Assembly (NCBI GenBank): GCA_951217055.1
Contig: OX578276.1
Location: 16,351,430 to 16,415,429 of the forward strand
Source of the DNA: Gerris lacustris
Lineage: Eukaryota > Arthropoda > Insecta > Hemiptera > Gerridae
DNA length: 64,000 nt
Direction: 5' to 3'
This document shows, piece by piece, positions 1 to 13,100 of the stretch. The position numbers and the translations under genes are program-made. The notes beneath the pieces were generated by a model. The model worked only from the letters and a program-made list of their open reading frames with translations. It was not told the origin of the DNA and ran no database searches. The first letter of the stretch is position 1, and every line of letters begins with the position of its first letter.

Positions 1-1708
1 CATTATAGATGATAAAAACAAATAATTGATTAAAAAATAATAATAAAATAAAATAGCACTGATAAAACTCAGTCGTATATCCAATGTTATGAGCCAGTTG
101 ACCTAACAACACACACTTTTTTACGTAAGTGACGTCACACTTCCCCGGCGTATTATTATGAACCAATATAAAGACTTATCCTAAATAAATAATTTATCTT
201 TTACGAAATTAATAATAAGTAAATCGCTTTTATTAGATATTTTAAAGCATATTCCATTTTATGCACTACCACTACATAATTATTATTACATTTTTCATAT
301 TGCCAATTATTAATATAATGTTTGTGAATATGATAAAAATAATAAACTGAATACCCTAAATATTTAACATATTATTTATTATTTACATATTTAATTTAAA
401 AAAATAAAAATAGTTATCTAATTTGAATAACGTTATTTAAACGTATTACGGTATTCAGCTTTAAAACGCGTGCAATTCGGGTAGCTAAAAAAATAATTAA
501 ATAATAAAAAAATACAAGTTTGAACAAAATAAAATTTTTAATATATTTAAATATAAATTCTTTCAACATTAAGGTCTTTACATATTTATTTATCATAAAT
601 TGGCAGAGATTAGGCTTTTATTTTTCTTTAAAATAAAACAATTAATTTTCTTTCATTAATATTTTAATTAAATTTTCTTATGAATATTTATTATTTATAT
701 ATTTTTCTTTTTATATGAACCCTTTATTTAGTTTATATGTATAATTAAATAAATTATAATATTTAGAGTGAAGCTCTGATCATACTCGTAAATTTCTGTT
801 GTAATACAAACAATGTGTCGTGATAGCGTGGTTTGGTGATTTTTGGAGGGAAACCAAATTCTAAGAAAATTTGTATTCTTAAACGCTGTAAGATGAATTT
901 ATTCTTGTTGAAGTTAATGATGAACGTTGTATAGATCATTAATACCAAGTTAACGATCCAAAGCGTGAAATCACAGCAAAACAAAATAGAGTCTTTTAAA
1001 ATAGAGTTGTGAAGCTAAGTAAATGTAGAGTTAAGAGTAGAGTGTAATAGAGGTAGAGTAGAGTAAAGTAAAGGCCCTGGAATAAATCCAAAAATACCAA
1101 AAATCAGACACTAATAAAACTTAAGTCTCAATACAATACTTGTAAAACTCAACAAAAAAAATTAAATTTATAAAACATAAAGTTTAAGACTTACGATTAG
1201 CATCGGCTGTAGTCAACTCTAACGAAATAAATTTTGAGTAGAATAAAAAAAAATTATTTATTTTTGTGACTCCCACGAGTCTTGACTCAACAACAAATGA
1301 GTTTAACACAAACTATATACTACATATACGACCTGGATATAAAATTTTACATCTTTCGATGGACTTCTCGTACGCACGTCACGCCAGTCTCGTGTCTGCA
1401 GGGTAAGTGGAGAGCGTCCCCCTACCACGACCCTTCACTACGTCGCCTAACAACTTAGGGAACACGCGCATGTCTAAAAAAAAGGTTCACGCCCTAGTTG
1501 TGACGTCATAGAACAGTTTAACCAAAATATAACTTAATAAATACTAAAATAATAATTAAATTAACGTTAATATTCTTCATCAAAATAATTAAAAAGGGTT
1601 AATTAACATATTCTTAAATTTTACTATTTTAAATTATTATAATAATTATTTATTACAGTACATTTTACTATATTTATATGTGGTATATTTCAAGATACCA
1701 CAGTATGG
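1..1708. other. AT-rich region upstream of COQ8
   Basis: No reading frame here looks like a conserved protein. The stretch is AT-rich with short homopolymers. Two GC-richer patches (about 120-155 and 1365-1480) contain TGACGTCA-like words and share the word CCTAACAAC. They may belong to a decayed element whose coding remnant starts at 1709, but I cannot show this. Confidence 0.4.
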
Positions 1709-1888
1709 ACCTTCACCCAATGGTGTCCAAGACAATATAAAAGGAAAAGAGGAAAACCGAAAAGACGCCGGGAAGATGATTTTAAAAAAATATGTGGAGG
1801 AGCTACTTGGATGAGAGTAGCAAAAGATAGAATCATGTGGAATAGAATGTCTCAAGTATTCGGTGACGTCTGGCTACATCCCACGTAG
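1709..1888 (+). pseudogene. Non-LTR retrotransposon ORF2 C-terminal remnant
   Basis: The plus-strand frame ending at the TAG at 1886-1888 reads a basic block (KRKRGKPKRRREDD) followed by TWMRVAKDR and a Trp-rich end. This is the typical tail of arthropod LINE ORF2 proteins (RGRPxxRWxDD...W.R.A.DR..W). Only the last ~60 codons survive, with no reverse-transcriptase motifs upstream, so this is a 5'-truncated dead copy. Confidence 0.6.
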
Positions 1889-2240
1889 AAGTCTAATTTT
1901 TTAAAAAAAGAGAAAAGACACTTATATATTAAATTAAATTAAATAATGAAAATAAATTAATTAGACAAATAAAAATAATTAGTAAAAAAGATAAATAAAA
2001 TAAATATAATTGTTATTATAATTATTGTTACTGTACAGTATATAAGATACTATAATAATTTAGCTAACAATAATTTAAATAAAACAATTAATTAACCAAA
2101 TAAATAATAAAATAAATAACAATGATAGAACAGAACAACAATAATACTCTAACATTTTTTAACATTTTTAATTTACAATTTAAAAATCATTAAAAAAAAG
2201 TATTTAAAATTTAGTTCAAACAAATTAATAAAAAAATTAT

Positions 2241-2287
2241 AATGTGAGGGATTAAGATTTAAAATGATAATCTTAATCCCTCACATT
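2241..2287. repeat. Perfect 19-bp inverted repeat (hairpin)
   Basis: Positions 2241-2259 (AATGTGAGGGATTAAGATT) are the exact reverse complement of 2269-2287, with a 9-base spacer. The flanks (1889-2699) are AT-rich and hold nothing else I recognise. It could be a tiny foldback remnant; no gene-linked role is visible. Confidence 0.75.
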
Positions 2288-2699
2288 ATTAATCCCCCCA
2301 AGCGATTCACGCAAAAAAAAAAAGTCAAATTTTTTCCGCACAAATTTACAGATTTACTGTACTAATATGCCTCTAAATATTTAGTTTGTTGTTTCTTCAT
2401 CTTACAAAAAAGTAACGCTAGTTTACTTGTGAAGAGAGAGGGATGTGTGTAAGATTTTATGGTTGGAAGTGTCCGCGATTTAATGAAATATCACATATAT
2501 TTTTTCTATATCTAATTGACTTTTGTTGCCAAACATTGTCGTTTATTTTTAGACAACCTCCAGACTAACCTAGAACTTTAAATTTGGCGCATCAAGCTAC
2601 TTTTATGAACGAAAACATCGAAAAATTAAATACTATGATTTATTTTTCATTTTTGAGAATATTTTATTTTATATGTACATAAATTCATTCGTTTTTTCG

Positions 2700-2849
2700 C
2701 AGTGGCGTATCTATGGGCCCGCAACGCGGGCGGGCCTCCAGCGCCAGGGGGCCCCCTAATCAACGGTCGAAGGAGGCCCCCAGTTCTAAACGCAAGAGGT
2801 GTTTTTGTCGGGGGGGGGGGGGGGGGGCAATGCCCTAGCTATGTCACTG
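2700..2849. mobile_element. hAT-type MITE, 150 bp, with 8-bp target duplication
   Basis: The ends are CAGTGGCGTATCTATGGG and the inverse of CCCTAGCTATGTCACTG, the usual hAT terminal form. The 8-bp direct repeat TTTTTTCG lies exactly on both sides (2692-2699 and 2850-2857). There is no coding capacity. The interior carries an 18-G run (2810-2827). It lies about 365 bp upstream of the COQ8 start codon, so it could affect the promoter; that is inference. Confidence 0.88.
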
Positions 2850-3214
2850 TTTTTTCGGTATCTATGACCGTCGAGCTGATGTCAATGATTTCTTTTGACC
2901 TTCTAGAGCTCTAGCAATCGCCATATTAATGCTTACGTATTTTTAAAATATTCAATTAATATAAGGCCATCATAAGAAAAGTCCTTTATTTGATGAGGTG
3001 TGTAAATAATAATATTATTTTAAGTAGAGAAATCTACTTTCAAAACTTTAAATCTTTATTTAGTTCACCAACTTCTAAAATTTTTGGGGTTGAGCGTTCG
3101 TTGTTTTACTTTAACTTCATTTAAAATGTGACGAAATTCAAAATATTTCAAGTTAATATTATAGTTATAGTACAAGGTGAAAAATTCGAAATATCTTATA
3201 CGTTTTTTCTTAAA

Positions 3215-3403
3215 ATGTCTCGGCAGGCCGGTTCAGATCTTTTAGGGCTTTTACGCGGTGCTCAAATGGTGGCAAGTGAATGTATTGGTTTACAAGAAAA
3301 ACAAGCTTCGCGTATTTGGAAAAATTCAACTGTAAGGACAGCTATTACTCAAGGATCTAAAAGTGTTTCTGAAACTTTAAACTCCGGCAAAAATTTACCT
3401 AAT
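3215..3403 (+). CDS. COQ8: COQ8 exon 1 (start codon)
   Basis: Starts [20 protein letters not shown]. It ends at AAT before a GTAGGT donor, phase 0. The alternative donor four bases later would bring a stop in exon 2, so 3403 is chosen. The N-terminus resembles the amphipathic ADCK3 start (…VAKGLV…) rather than a strong presequence. Confidence 0.85.
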
Positions 3404-6400
3404 GTAGGTAACTTTTTAACTATCTAAAGTGACCGTTATTAGTTTAGGGAAAAAGGTTTGAATCTCTCGTAGCATATTTATTGACAATTCTAAATTGAGT
3501 TTTTCTAGAGAAAGTCTAGTACGAATACTTCTAGGTTCATGAAAATTAGAATTATTTGACGATGTACCTTCCTTCGAAAGTTTGGTCAACCACTTGATTT
3601 TGTAAAATTAATTTAGGATCTTTTCATCAAATGTTTTGGCAAAGGAATAATAGATGGAAGTGGGGGTAGAAAGGGTATTCAAGAAATTTGTATGGGATAT
3701 TTCATCATGATTATATTTTAGAATATAAACTACAGTCTCTTATGCGCTATTCTGCAGAGTCTTACTTAATTCTTTTCTCTCTTTAGTCATCCTGACTTAG
3801 GATCATAGGTTATTTGGATGTAGGTCATGTACTTGGCCAAATTTGGCACAAGTTACTTTAAATGTAATTTGTTGTGACAACAAACAACATCCTATATAAG
3901 GCTTTTAAAATAACTGTTACCTTTTCACTGATACTATCAAAGTATCAAACAATTAATAAATAGCTTGGGGTAAATATGCACTTGAACACCCACATATTTC
4001 TAAGTGTCCTATTGACTTCAGTTTTTATACAAATTAATTAGGTTCATATTTTTTATTATTGTGTTTTATGTGTTAATTCAACCTTATTAAAGACTTTTCT
4101 ATCCTGAGTGAATCCCCCACTCTTAATAACCCCCTGGTTCTCAACATTTCCCGGATGTTTTGTGGATTTTTTATGTATATTTTTTTAAAAAAAAAAACAA
4201 ACTTGATTTTACTGAAATAATCCCAGGTCAAAAGTTGTTAAATTGTATGTAGGAACAGTTTTAAAAAAAATAAACTGAAGTCAATCGGACAATTAGAAAT
4301 ATGTTGGTGCCCAGTGCATATTTACCTAGCTTGGTTTTCTGGAGAGATCTGTTTCGAAGGGTTTGTCAGCCCCCCCCCCCCCACTTAATATGACATTCCA
4401 AGCATTCTCCTCATTTTTATGAGAGAAGGTTGAGGCAATGGTCCTGCTGTTTGCAATCCACCTGCTGGTTGGTCCTTGCCAGCAAGGTAGTGGACGTCTA
4501 CAACTTGCCTCTCCACTAGTAATCTTATAAAATGATGACCAATGTCAATATGTTTTGTTCTGCCACAAAGCACTGAATTTTTTGTTTGTGCTATTGCACT
4601 AATATTATCCTCATAAAGAGGGATTATGGTTCTTAGAGTTCCGAAATCAGAGACTTTACCCTCATTGCTTCACAAGCTGCACCACTGAGGGCTGCTCTTC
4701 AGGAACTGTTTCTAATGCTGTACTTATAATATCATAAGAAGGGAGAAGTGTATGAAATAAATTACAAATCATATCGGCTTCCTCAACTTTCAAGCTCTGA
4801 TAATTCTATTGAAATCAAGAAAGTGGGAACTTGGGTGTCCCAATCCCAACCAGAAATGGGTGTCCCAATTTAAAATTTCAAAGTTGAATCCAGTATGGTG
4901 GAAGAAATTATTACCCACCAAAAAAGTATTTTTTATAAATTATAAAGATACCCGCAAACCACAGATGAAAAAACATTCATTTTTATGTATATAGATTTAG
5001 ATTGTAGAAATGTTTTTCCTGTATTTTCCATTTTACCCCCTCCTAAATGAAAATATGACAAAAATGTACATAACAACAATTAAAGAGCTTTTCAACGATA
5101 TACATCATTAAAGGTTTTCATTACTTTGACATTTGTACCCCGTATTCCTGTGAACCAAAATTTAAAAATAGTTTTACTAACTCAGAAACCTTCCCAGGCA
5201 TGTGTCCAACCATTCCCAAAATTTTTATCCCAATCGGATGAACAGTTTAGGCAGGCATAAGAGACAGACAGACAGACAAACATTAATTTTTATTTATATA
5301 GATGTATACAGTAGAACCTCGCTTACACGACCCTCAATAACACGACAACCTCAATTACAAGTGCAATTTTCAAATCCCCTTGAGATTGCCATAACACATA
5401 ATGTTAAATTAACCTCTGTAACGCGACTATTATTATCCAAACAACCTCTATAACACGGATTTTTTTCTAATTCACAACGTAACTCAGAACCTCTATAACA
5501 AGTAATTTTGAGAAGTCAACCTCGATAACAGGACTCTATACAGGGATGGGCTGACCTTGAATAAGTCTAGACTTGAAAACCCCGCCCATTAACCTCGATA
5601 ACACGACTGATAGCCAAAATATCCTTGATAACACGACCCTCAACAAAAAGAGCACCTCGATAACAAGACTGTTTCCCTAATCCCCTTGAGACACTTCTTA
5701 TCGAGGTTCTACTGTATTTGGCAAGCCCAAGTCCCCTAGTATAATATACAAGCTGTTTTTCTATGGATTTTCTGGAATTTTTGCTTTCCAGATTAGACGA
5801 TTGTAATATAAATTTAATACTAATTATAAATAAATGTTGTAGATTCAAGATTATGTAAATGAAGCTGTACAAAGGGTGTCTATGATAACTCATGGCTTAA
5901 AAGCATTCGTCTTAACTGGAGAAGGTAACTATTTGATGGTTTATTTATGCGCTCAGCCTCATAGTTTAAATCTTAAACTGTTCTTCTGCCTAAATTGAAC
6001 TTAGTCTCATGTGACTGTAAATATTAGATAGGGGTATTATTTTATAGAATAAATATTATTTATTTATAAAATATACTATAGCTTAATAGAGTTGAGGGCG
6101 AAATCCCCTAGTTTAATTACTACCCCTGGTAGTTATTGGTTTGACTAACAATCTCCCCTATTATTAAGTCATATGGATGCCAAATGAAATTTGTATGGTA
6201 GGTCATAATTAGCCCATTGTTGGTTCCATAAGTTTCAACCATCTGGGCCCATTATTTTCTCTTCAACCTGCGTACAAACATACATTTATTTCTACCAATA
6301 TCTTCAAAAGTACTCTTTTATTTATATGAAATTTTGAAGGTTTGTCGAAGGTAGCTCGCAGATAGCCCTAGATTAATTTGAACTGTCTGCACTCTTAAAC

Positions 6401-9400
6401 TTTTACTAAATTGATACTTTAATTATTGTAAAAAATCCAATCAATGTAGAAAGATTTTAATCACGGGGAAAACATTTAAATAAATTAGACAATATTGGGT
6501 TGTTAAAGCATAACATCAATAAAATACATGTTAGGGTGTGAGGAAGCAATGTGCCACACTAATTTCCAGACTATTTTTTATCTTACTTCACCATTTTTTT
6601 TTTTTTTTTTTTTTTTTAAATCATGTTTGTTTTGTTTTTATTTATTTTTTAGATGGCAAGAAGGATTCAGAATTTGCCGGCAACGACTACTTAATTTATG
6701 ATAATATGGTTTTAAAACCGGATGACATAGAAAAATTACTTGAAGAGTCTTATCCGCATAGCGAAAACTTTGACATTCGAGATGTATCTAAACAAAACGA
6801 TGATGCTTCCGTTTTGAGTTTCAAAGCGGAGTTGACCTTCGGAGCAGGTATTCCTAAATTGGACGGAGATTTATTACATATCAAAAGTAGTCAAAATATA
6901 GAGGAATTAGCACCAGCCTACGGAGGTAGTGTGGGAATAGATAAAGATGATGGAAAGAATAGACCACTTTTAGAAAAAATTATACCGATGCCTATAAATT
7001 ATATAGATACGGCATCTTCAATTAGGCCTGAAGAAATATTACAGAGTGACTTAAAAACGGCAAAAGAATTTGTAGGCAAAGTGGAAATACCTACACCTTC
7101 TGTAGAACCTGTAAATAATCAACAGATACCTGATAAAGGAAAACCTCTTTTGAAAACTGTCAAATTCAAACAGAAGGTAATATTAATTTTATTATAATTT
7201 ACACGCACGGAAACACCTTGTATACTTATGTTTATTTACTAACAATAAACTAAAAAAAAAAAAAAAAAAAAAAAAAAATGTAGGATAGTAAAATATTTTA
7301 TTTTTGTTTTCTAGTTAAGCGAAGCAGCAAGAGAGAGAAAGGTGCCGTCGACTCGTTTAAGTCGTGTCATTTCGTTTGGCACTCTAGCAGCAGGTCTCGG
7401 TATCGGTACGGTAGCCGAGGTTACAAGAAGAACTCTTGGAATAAACCCGACTAGTATCGGTACAACTCTCGATAGTGCTTTCCTCACTCAGGCCAACGCC
7501 GAGAGAATTGTAAAGACCCTGTGTAAAGTCAGAGGTTCGTAAGAATGTATTAAATCATAGCTACAGTAGAATTTATCTAACATTTTGTTAAATAAAGTTG
7601 TCTCTGATTCATAGAGAAAGTTTTGCAAAATTATGTTAAAACCAATTAATTATTTTTCATCAACAATTTTCTCTTATTGAAAATGTTTGGCCTTGTATAG
7701 GGTTTTTTTAGAAATAGGTATTTTATATAATAAATATAAAACTAAATTTTTCCTTTTTTTATAATTTGCTTTATTATATTGACTCATGTGACCTGGAATG
7801 ATTATAAGCCTGAAGAAGCCCCAATGTGACAGGGCGAAATATAGCAAATTATAAAAAAAGGAAAAGTTTAGTTTTATACTAGCTGGGTACCCGTGCTTCG
7901 CTACGGAGTGTTATTATAATTAGATAAGTTTATAAACAACCATAATGAAACATATAAATTATTTTACTATGCAAGAATATCTAGATTCTATCTCTCCCAC
8001 CTATTTCTATATCCCCTCCTCTCCTCTTTGATAAGCTAATTACAAATATCCTAAATTCGCCCCCCCCCCTAAATTAAAATATGACTAAACTGTACATAAA
8101 AACTATTAATGTACTCTTAAAGAGCTTTTGCATCATGAAGGGTATTCATTACATTGACCCCGTATTCATTACTTGAACCATACCTCTGTGTACCAAACTT
8201 AAATTTCGAAAATTCATGTAGGCTGTAATTTTCCCCTTGCTTTGAAGGGGCAAATTTTTATTGACATCGAACTAAAACTGTAGATTTGTATAAAGAACAT
8301 ACTCACACATACGTTTATTCTTATATATATAGCTATAAATTTCCATTTTACCCCCTCCTAAATAAAATTGTACATAACAACAATTACTTTTCTCTTAAAG
8401 TACTTTTCAACGATATGCATCATATGAAGGGAATCCATTACTTTGACACTTTTACACCGTACCCCTTTGTATAAAAATTTAAATTACGAAAATTCATGTA
8501 GACAGTGACCTCCCCCTTGCTTTGAAGGGAAAGTGAGTAAATATTCATCAAATTGGGATAAAACTGTAGATTTGTATAAAAGACATACCCTCATACAGAC
8601 ACTATTCTTTTTATATAAGATATAGCTATATTTTTCCATTTTACCCCCTCCTAAATGAAAACACATATGACAAAACTGTACATAACAACAATTAATGTAA
8701 TCTTAAAGAGCTTTTCAACGATATCTATCATAAAGGGTATTCAGTCCTTTGACCCCGTATTCATTATTGTACCCTGTTTCCTGTGTACCAAAATTTAAAT
8801 TTCGAAAATTCATGTAGACACTGATTTTTTCTTCCTTTGAAGGTCAAGTGTGCATTTTTTTTATCGAGATCGGACTAAAACTATGGATTTGTATAAAGAA
8901 CATACACACATACGTTGACTTTTAGATATATTTTTCCATTTACCCCCTAAATGCACGTAAAAACAATTATTGTACTCTTAAAGAGCTTTTCAACACTATG
9001 CATCATGAAGGGATTTCAACTTTGACATTTGTACTCCGTACCCCTGTGTACCAAAACTTAAATTTCGAACATTTATGTAGACAGAGATCTTCCCCTTGCT
9101 TTGAAGGTCAAGTGAGCAAATTTTCATCGAGATCGAATTAAAACTGTTGATTTGTATAAAGAACATAAACACACTCACACATACGTTGACTTTTATAGAT
9201 ATAGATATACATTTCCATTTTACCCCCCTCCTAAATAAAAATATGACAAAAACGTACTTAACAATTACTGTACTCTTAAAAAGCTTTTCAACGATATGCA
9301 TCATGAAGGGTATCCATTACTTTGACATTTGTACCCCGTACCTCTGTGTACCAAAATTTTAATTTCGGAAAATGATGTCGGCAGTGACCTTCACCTTTTT

Positions 9401-10066
9401 TGGAAGAAAAAGAGTGTAAATATTAATCAAATTGGGATAAAACTGTTGATTTGTATAAAATACATTCTCTTATATAGATACTCTTCTTTCTATATATAGA
9501 TATAGTTATATTTTCCATTTTACCCCCCTCCTAAATGAAAATATGACAAAACTATACATAACAACAATTACTGTACCCTTAAAGAGCTTTTCAACGATAT
9601 GCATCACGAAGGGTATTCATTATTTTGATCCCGTATTCATTACTTGTACCCCGTACCCCTGTGTACCAAAATTGAAATTTCGAAAATTCATGTAGACCTT
9701 GATTTTCCCCTTGCTTTGAAGGTCAAGTGTGCAAATTTTCATCGAGATCGGACTAAAACTGTAGATTTGTATAAAGAACAAATAAGATATAGCTATATTT
9801 TTCTATTTTACCCCCCTCCGAAATGAAAATATGGCAAAAGTGTACATAACAACAATTACTGTACCCTTAAAGAGCTTTTCAACGATATGCATCATGAAGG
9901 GTATTCATTACTTTGACCCCGTATCTATTACTTGTACCCCGTACCCCTGTGTACCAAAACTGAAATTTCGAAAATTCATGTCGACCTTGATTGTTTCCTT
10001 GCTTTGAAGGTCAAGTGTGCAAATTTTTATCGAGATCGGACTAAAACTGTAGATTTGTATAAAGAA

Positions 10067-10107
<41 letters not shown>

Positions 10108-13100
10108 GTTGACTTTTATATATATAGATTTATTATATAAAATACCTTTTTCTAAAAAACCCTAAACAAGAGAAAATTGTTGATGTAAATTACATCTAAA
10201 GGGTTCAAAACTACAAGTTAAAGAAGCAATTAATTATTATTATGCATAGTATGTCCCCAGTACAAGTTACCTATTGTTGTATATGACAAAAAATTTCATT
10301 TTTCGAGAAAAAGTTACTCTTTATAATAATGTTTGCTTGTTTTGAAATGAAGAATTATCATATTTAAAATTTCAAACTATGTAAATCTCACCCAACCCAA
10401 AAAACTATGTAAATCAACCCAATTAAACTATGTAAATCAACCCAATCAAACTATGTAAATCAACCCAATCAAACTATGTAAATCTCACCCAACCCAAAAA
10501 ACTATGTAAATCAACCTAATTAAAAACCTATGTAAATCGCACCCAAAAATTACAATTTTCAAAAATATTAACAAGAGTAAAGTGGGGTTATTTTTGATTT
10601 TTCGAAAAAATGTTACTCTTTATAAAATTGTATATTTAATATCCTAAGGTAATTTAGTCATAAAAAGGTGAAAGAATGTCAGAAATTACCCCCTCACAAC
10701 TGTCCCCGGTCCGGGTTACCTATACGTGTATAGTCCTAAAAATTTCTTTTTTCGAAAAAAAGTTACTCTTTATAAAAATATATGCTTGTTCTAAAACGAA
10801 GATTAATTGTACAAAAAATGTTGTACCTTGCACTCAGTACCCAAAGAGTACAAAACTCTGAATTTATCCAAGATATAAGTGTAATTATTCTTAACTTTTT
10901 GAGAAAAAGTTATCCTGTCTTGTCTAAAATGAAGATTTATCTAGTTAAAATAATTGTACCATGTACTCTGTACTTAAAAAGTGCAAATCTTATTTCAAAA
11001 TTTGTTCAGTTTTGATTAATTTATGAAAACTTATGCCAATACCAAACTTATACTTATATCAAATAAAAAAGGACAAATCTTATTTTTTAAATAAAATGTT
11101 CTGTTTTCACAAATTAATCAAAACTTAACAAATTTTGAAATAAGATTTGCACTTTTTAAGTACAGAGTACATGGTACAATTATTTTAACTAGATAAATCT
11201 TCATTTTAGACAAGAAAGAATAACTTTTTCTTAAAAAGGTAAATATAATTTCACTTATGTCTTGGATAAATTTAGAGATTTGTACTTTTTGGGTACTGAA
11301 TGCACGGTACAAAATCTTTTGTATGATTATCCTTTGTGTTAGAACAAACATACATTTTATTAAAGAGTAACTTTTTACACCTTTAGGCACATTCACTTGA
11401 GTTTGTCTAGCCTGATGTTGATTGTTGCTTCTCTTGAGTTTGCTCAGTAGACTCACTTGAGTTTGTCTAGCCTGATGTTGATTGTTGCTTCTCTTGAGTT
11501 TGCTCAGTAGACTCACTTGAGTTTGTCTAGCCTGATGTTGATTGTTGCTTCTCTTGAGTTTGCTCAGTAGACTCACTTGAGTTTGTCTAGCCTGATGTTG
11601 ATTGTTGCTTCTGTTGAGTTTGCTCAGTAGACTCACTTGAGTTTGTCTAGCCTGATGTTGATTGTTGGTTCTGTTGAGTTTGCTCAGTAGACTCACTTGA
11701 GTTTGTCTAGCCTGATGTTGATTGTTGCTTCTCTTGAGTTTGCTCAATAGACTCACTTGAGTTTGTCTAGCCTGATGTTGATTGTTGCTTCTCTTGAGTT
11801 TGCTCAGTAGACTCACTTGAGTTTGTCTAGCCTGATGTTGATTGTTGGTTCTGTTGAGTTTGCTCAGTAGACTCACTTGAGTTTGTCTAGCCTGATGTTG
11901 ATTGTTGCTTCTGTTGAGTTTGCTCAGTAGACTCACTTGAGTTTGTCTAGCCTGATGTTGATTGTTGGTTCTCTTGAGTTTGCTCAGTAGACTCACTTGA
12001 GTTTGTCTAGCCTGATGTTGATTGTTGCTTCTCTTGAGTTTGCTCAATAGACTCACTTGAGTTTGTCTAGCCTGATGTTGATTGTTGCTTCTCTTGAGTT
12101 TGCTCAATAGACTCACTTGAGTTTGTCTAGCCTGATGTTGATTGTTGCTTCTCTTGAGTTTGCTCAGTAGACTCACTTGAGTTTGTCTAGGCCTGATGTT
12201 GATCGTTGCTTCTCTTGAGTTTGCTTAGTAGACTCACTTGAGTTTGTCTAGGCCCTGTGTTGCATAAGATGAGGTCTATGTCTTTGGGTGTAGTATGCGG
12301 ACCTTTTCCTGAAATTTCAATTTGAGTTCAGCGGACAAAAGAAATTAGTATAAATAGAGCAATCAACTAATTTCTACTCATTAAAATCTGTAATGTAAAG
12401 TACTGTTGCCAGATTAGGACCATACGCATTTATTTATTTATTTATTTATTTTTTATTTTTTTTATTTATTTTTTTTTTTTCACAATTTTTCTTGGTGGTG
12501 ATATTTGATTGTTTATACTATAACATTCTTCATAACATTGTTTATTTAAAAAATACAAGTTTTTTTTTCTCCATTTATTAAGTTTTTAATAAGAATAAAA
12601 GTAAGATAAAGATTTTGAAAGTTTTCAATAAAAATAAAGGAGAGACTCTCCCTGTGAGTTATACATGAAGGATTTATACGGATTTATTCTGTGAGTTATA
12701 CGGGAAGAGGTGGTTAGAGGTGTTTTAGATATATGTTATGTTTAAAAATCAATCAAAGTATGGAAGTTTGAGTTATATAATAACCAAGTTTTTGTATTTA
12801 TTTATTTATTTTTTAGTTTACCCAAGTTTCTAATTTAATTAACTTTTATAATTTCAGGTGCGGCTCTAAAAATTGGCCAGCTGCTTAGTATTCAGGATAA
12901 TAATGTTATCAGCCCTGTATTACAACAAGCATTTGAAAGAGTCCGACAGTCGGCCGATTTTATGCCACAGTATCAGATTAGGGTATGTTTCAATTTTTAA
13001 AAAAAATCTTCCTGGTAATACTTGTACTAAACTTTCTATTGTGGGGGGGAGAGGGGTTATAAATGGTGGAGTTAGTGTTCAATATTTGGTAAAATCAATA

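Noticed and set aside
3128..3214. GTG-initiated N-terminal extension of COQ8
   Set aside because: No upstream ATG exists in frame, the residues are hydrophobic UTR-like, and the ATG at 3215 fits family N-termini.
6538..6652. Upstream extension of COQ8 exon 3 frame ([14 protein letters not shown]...)
   Set aside because: This part is intron with a poly-T tract; the TTTTTTAG acceptor at 6651-6652 gives the correct phase from exon 2.
11118..12176. 352-codon minus-strand frame made of 20-residue [20 protein letters not shown] repeats
   Set aside because: It begins at GTG, is open only because the 60-bp minisatellite unit is a multiple of three, and ends inside the inverted-repeat arm. No promoter, ATG or splice context supports a protein.
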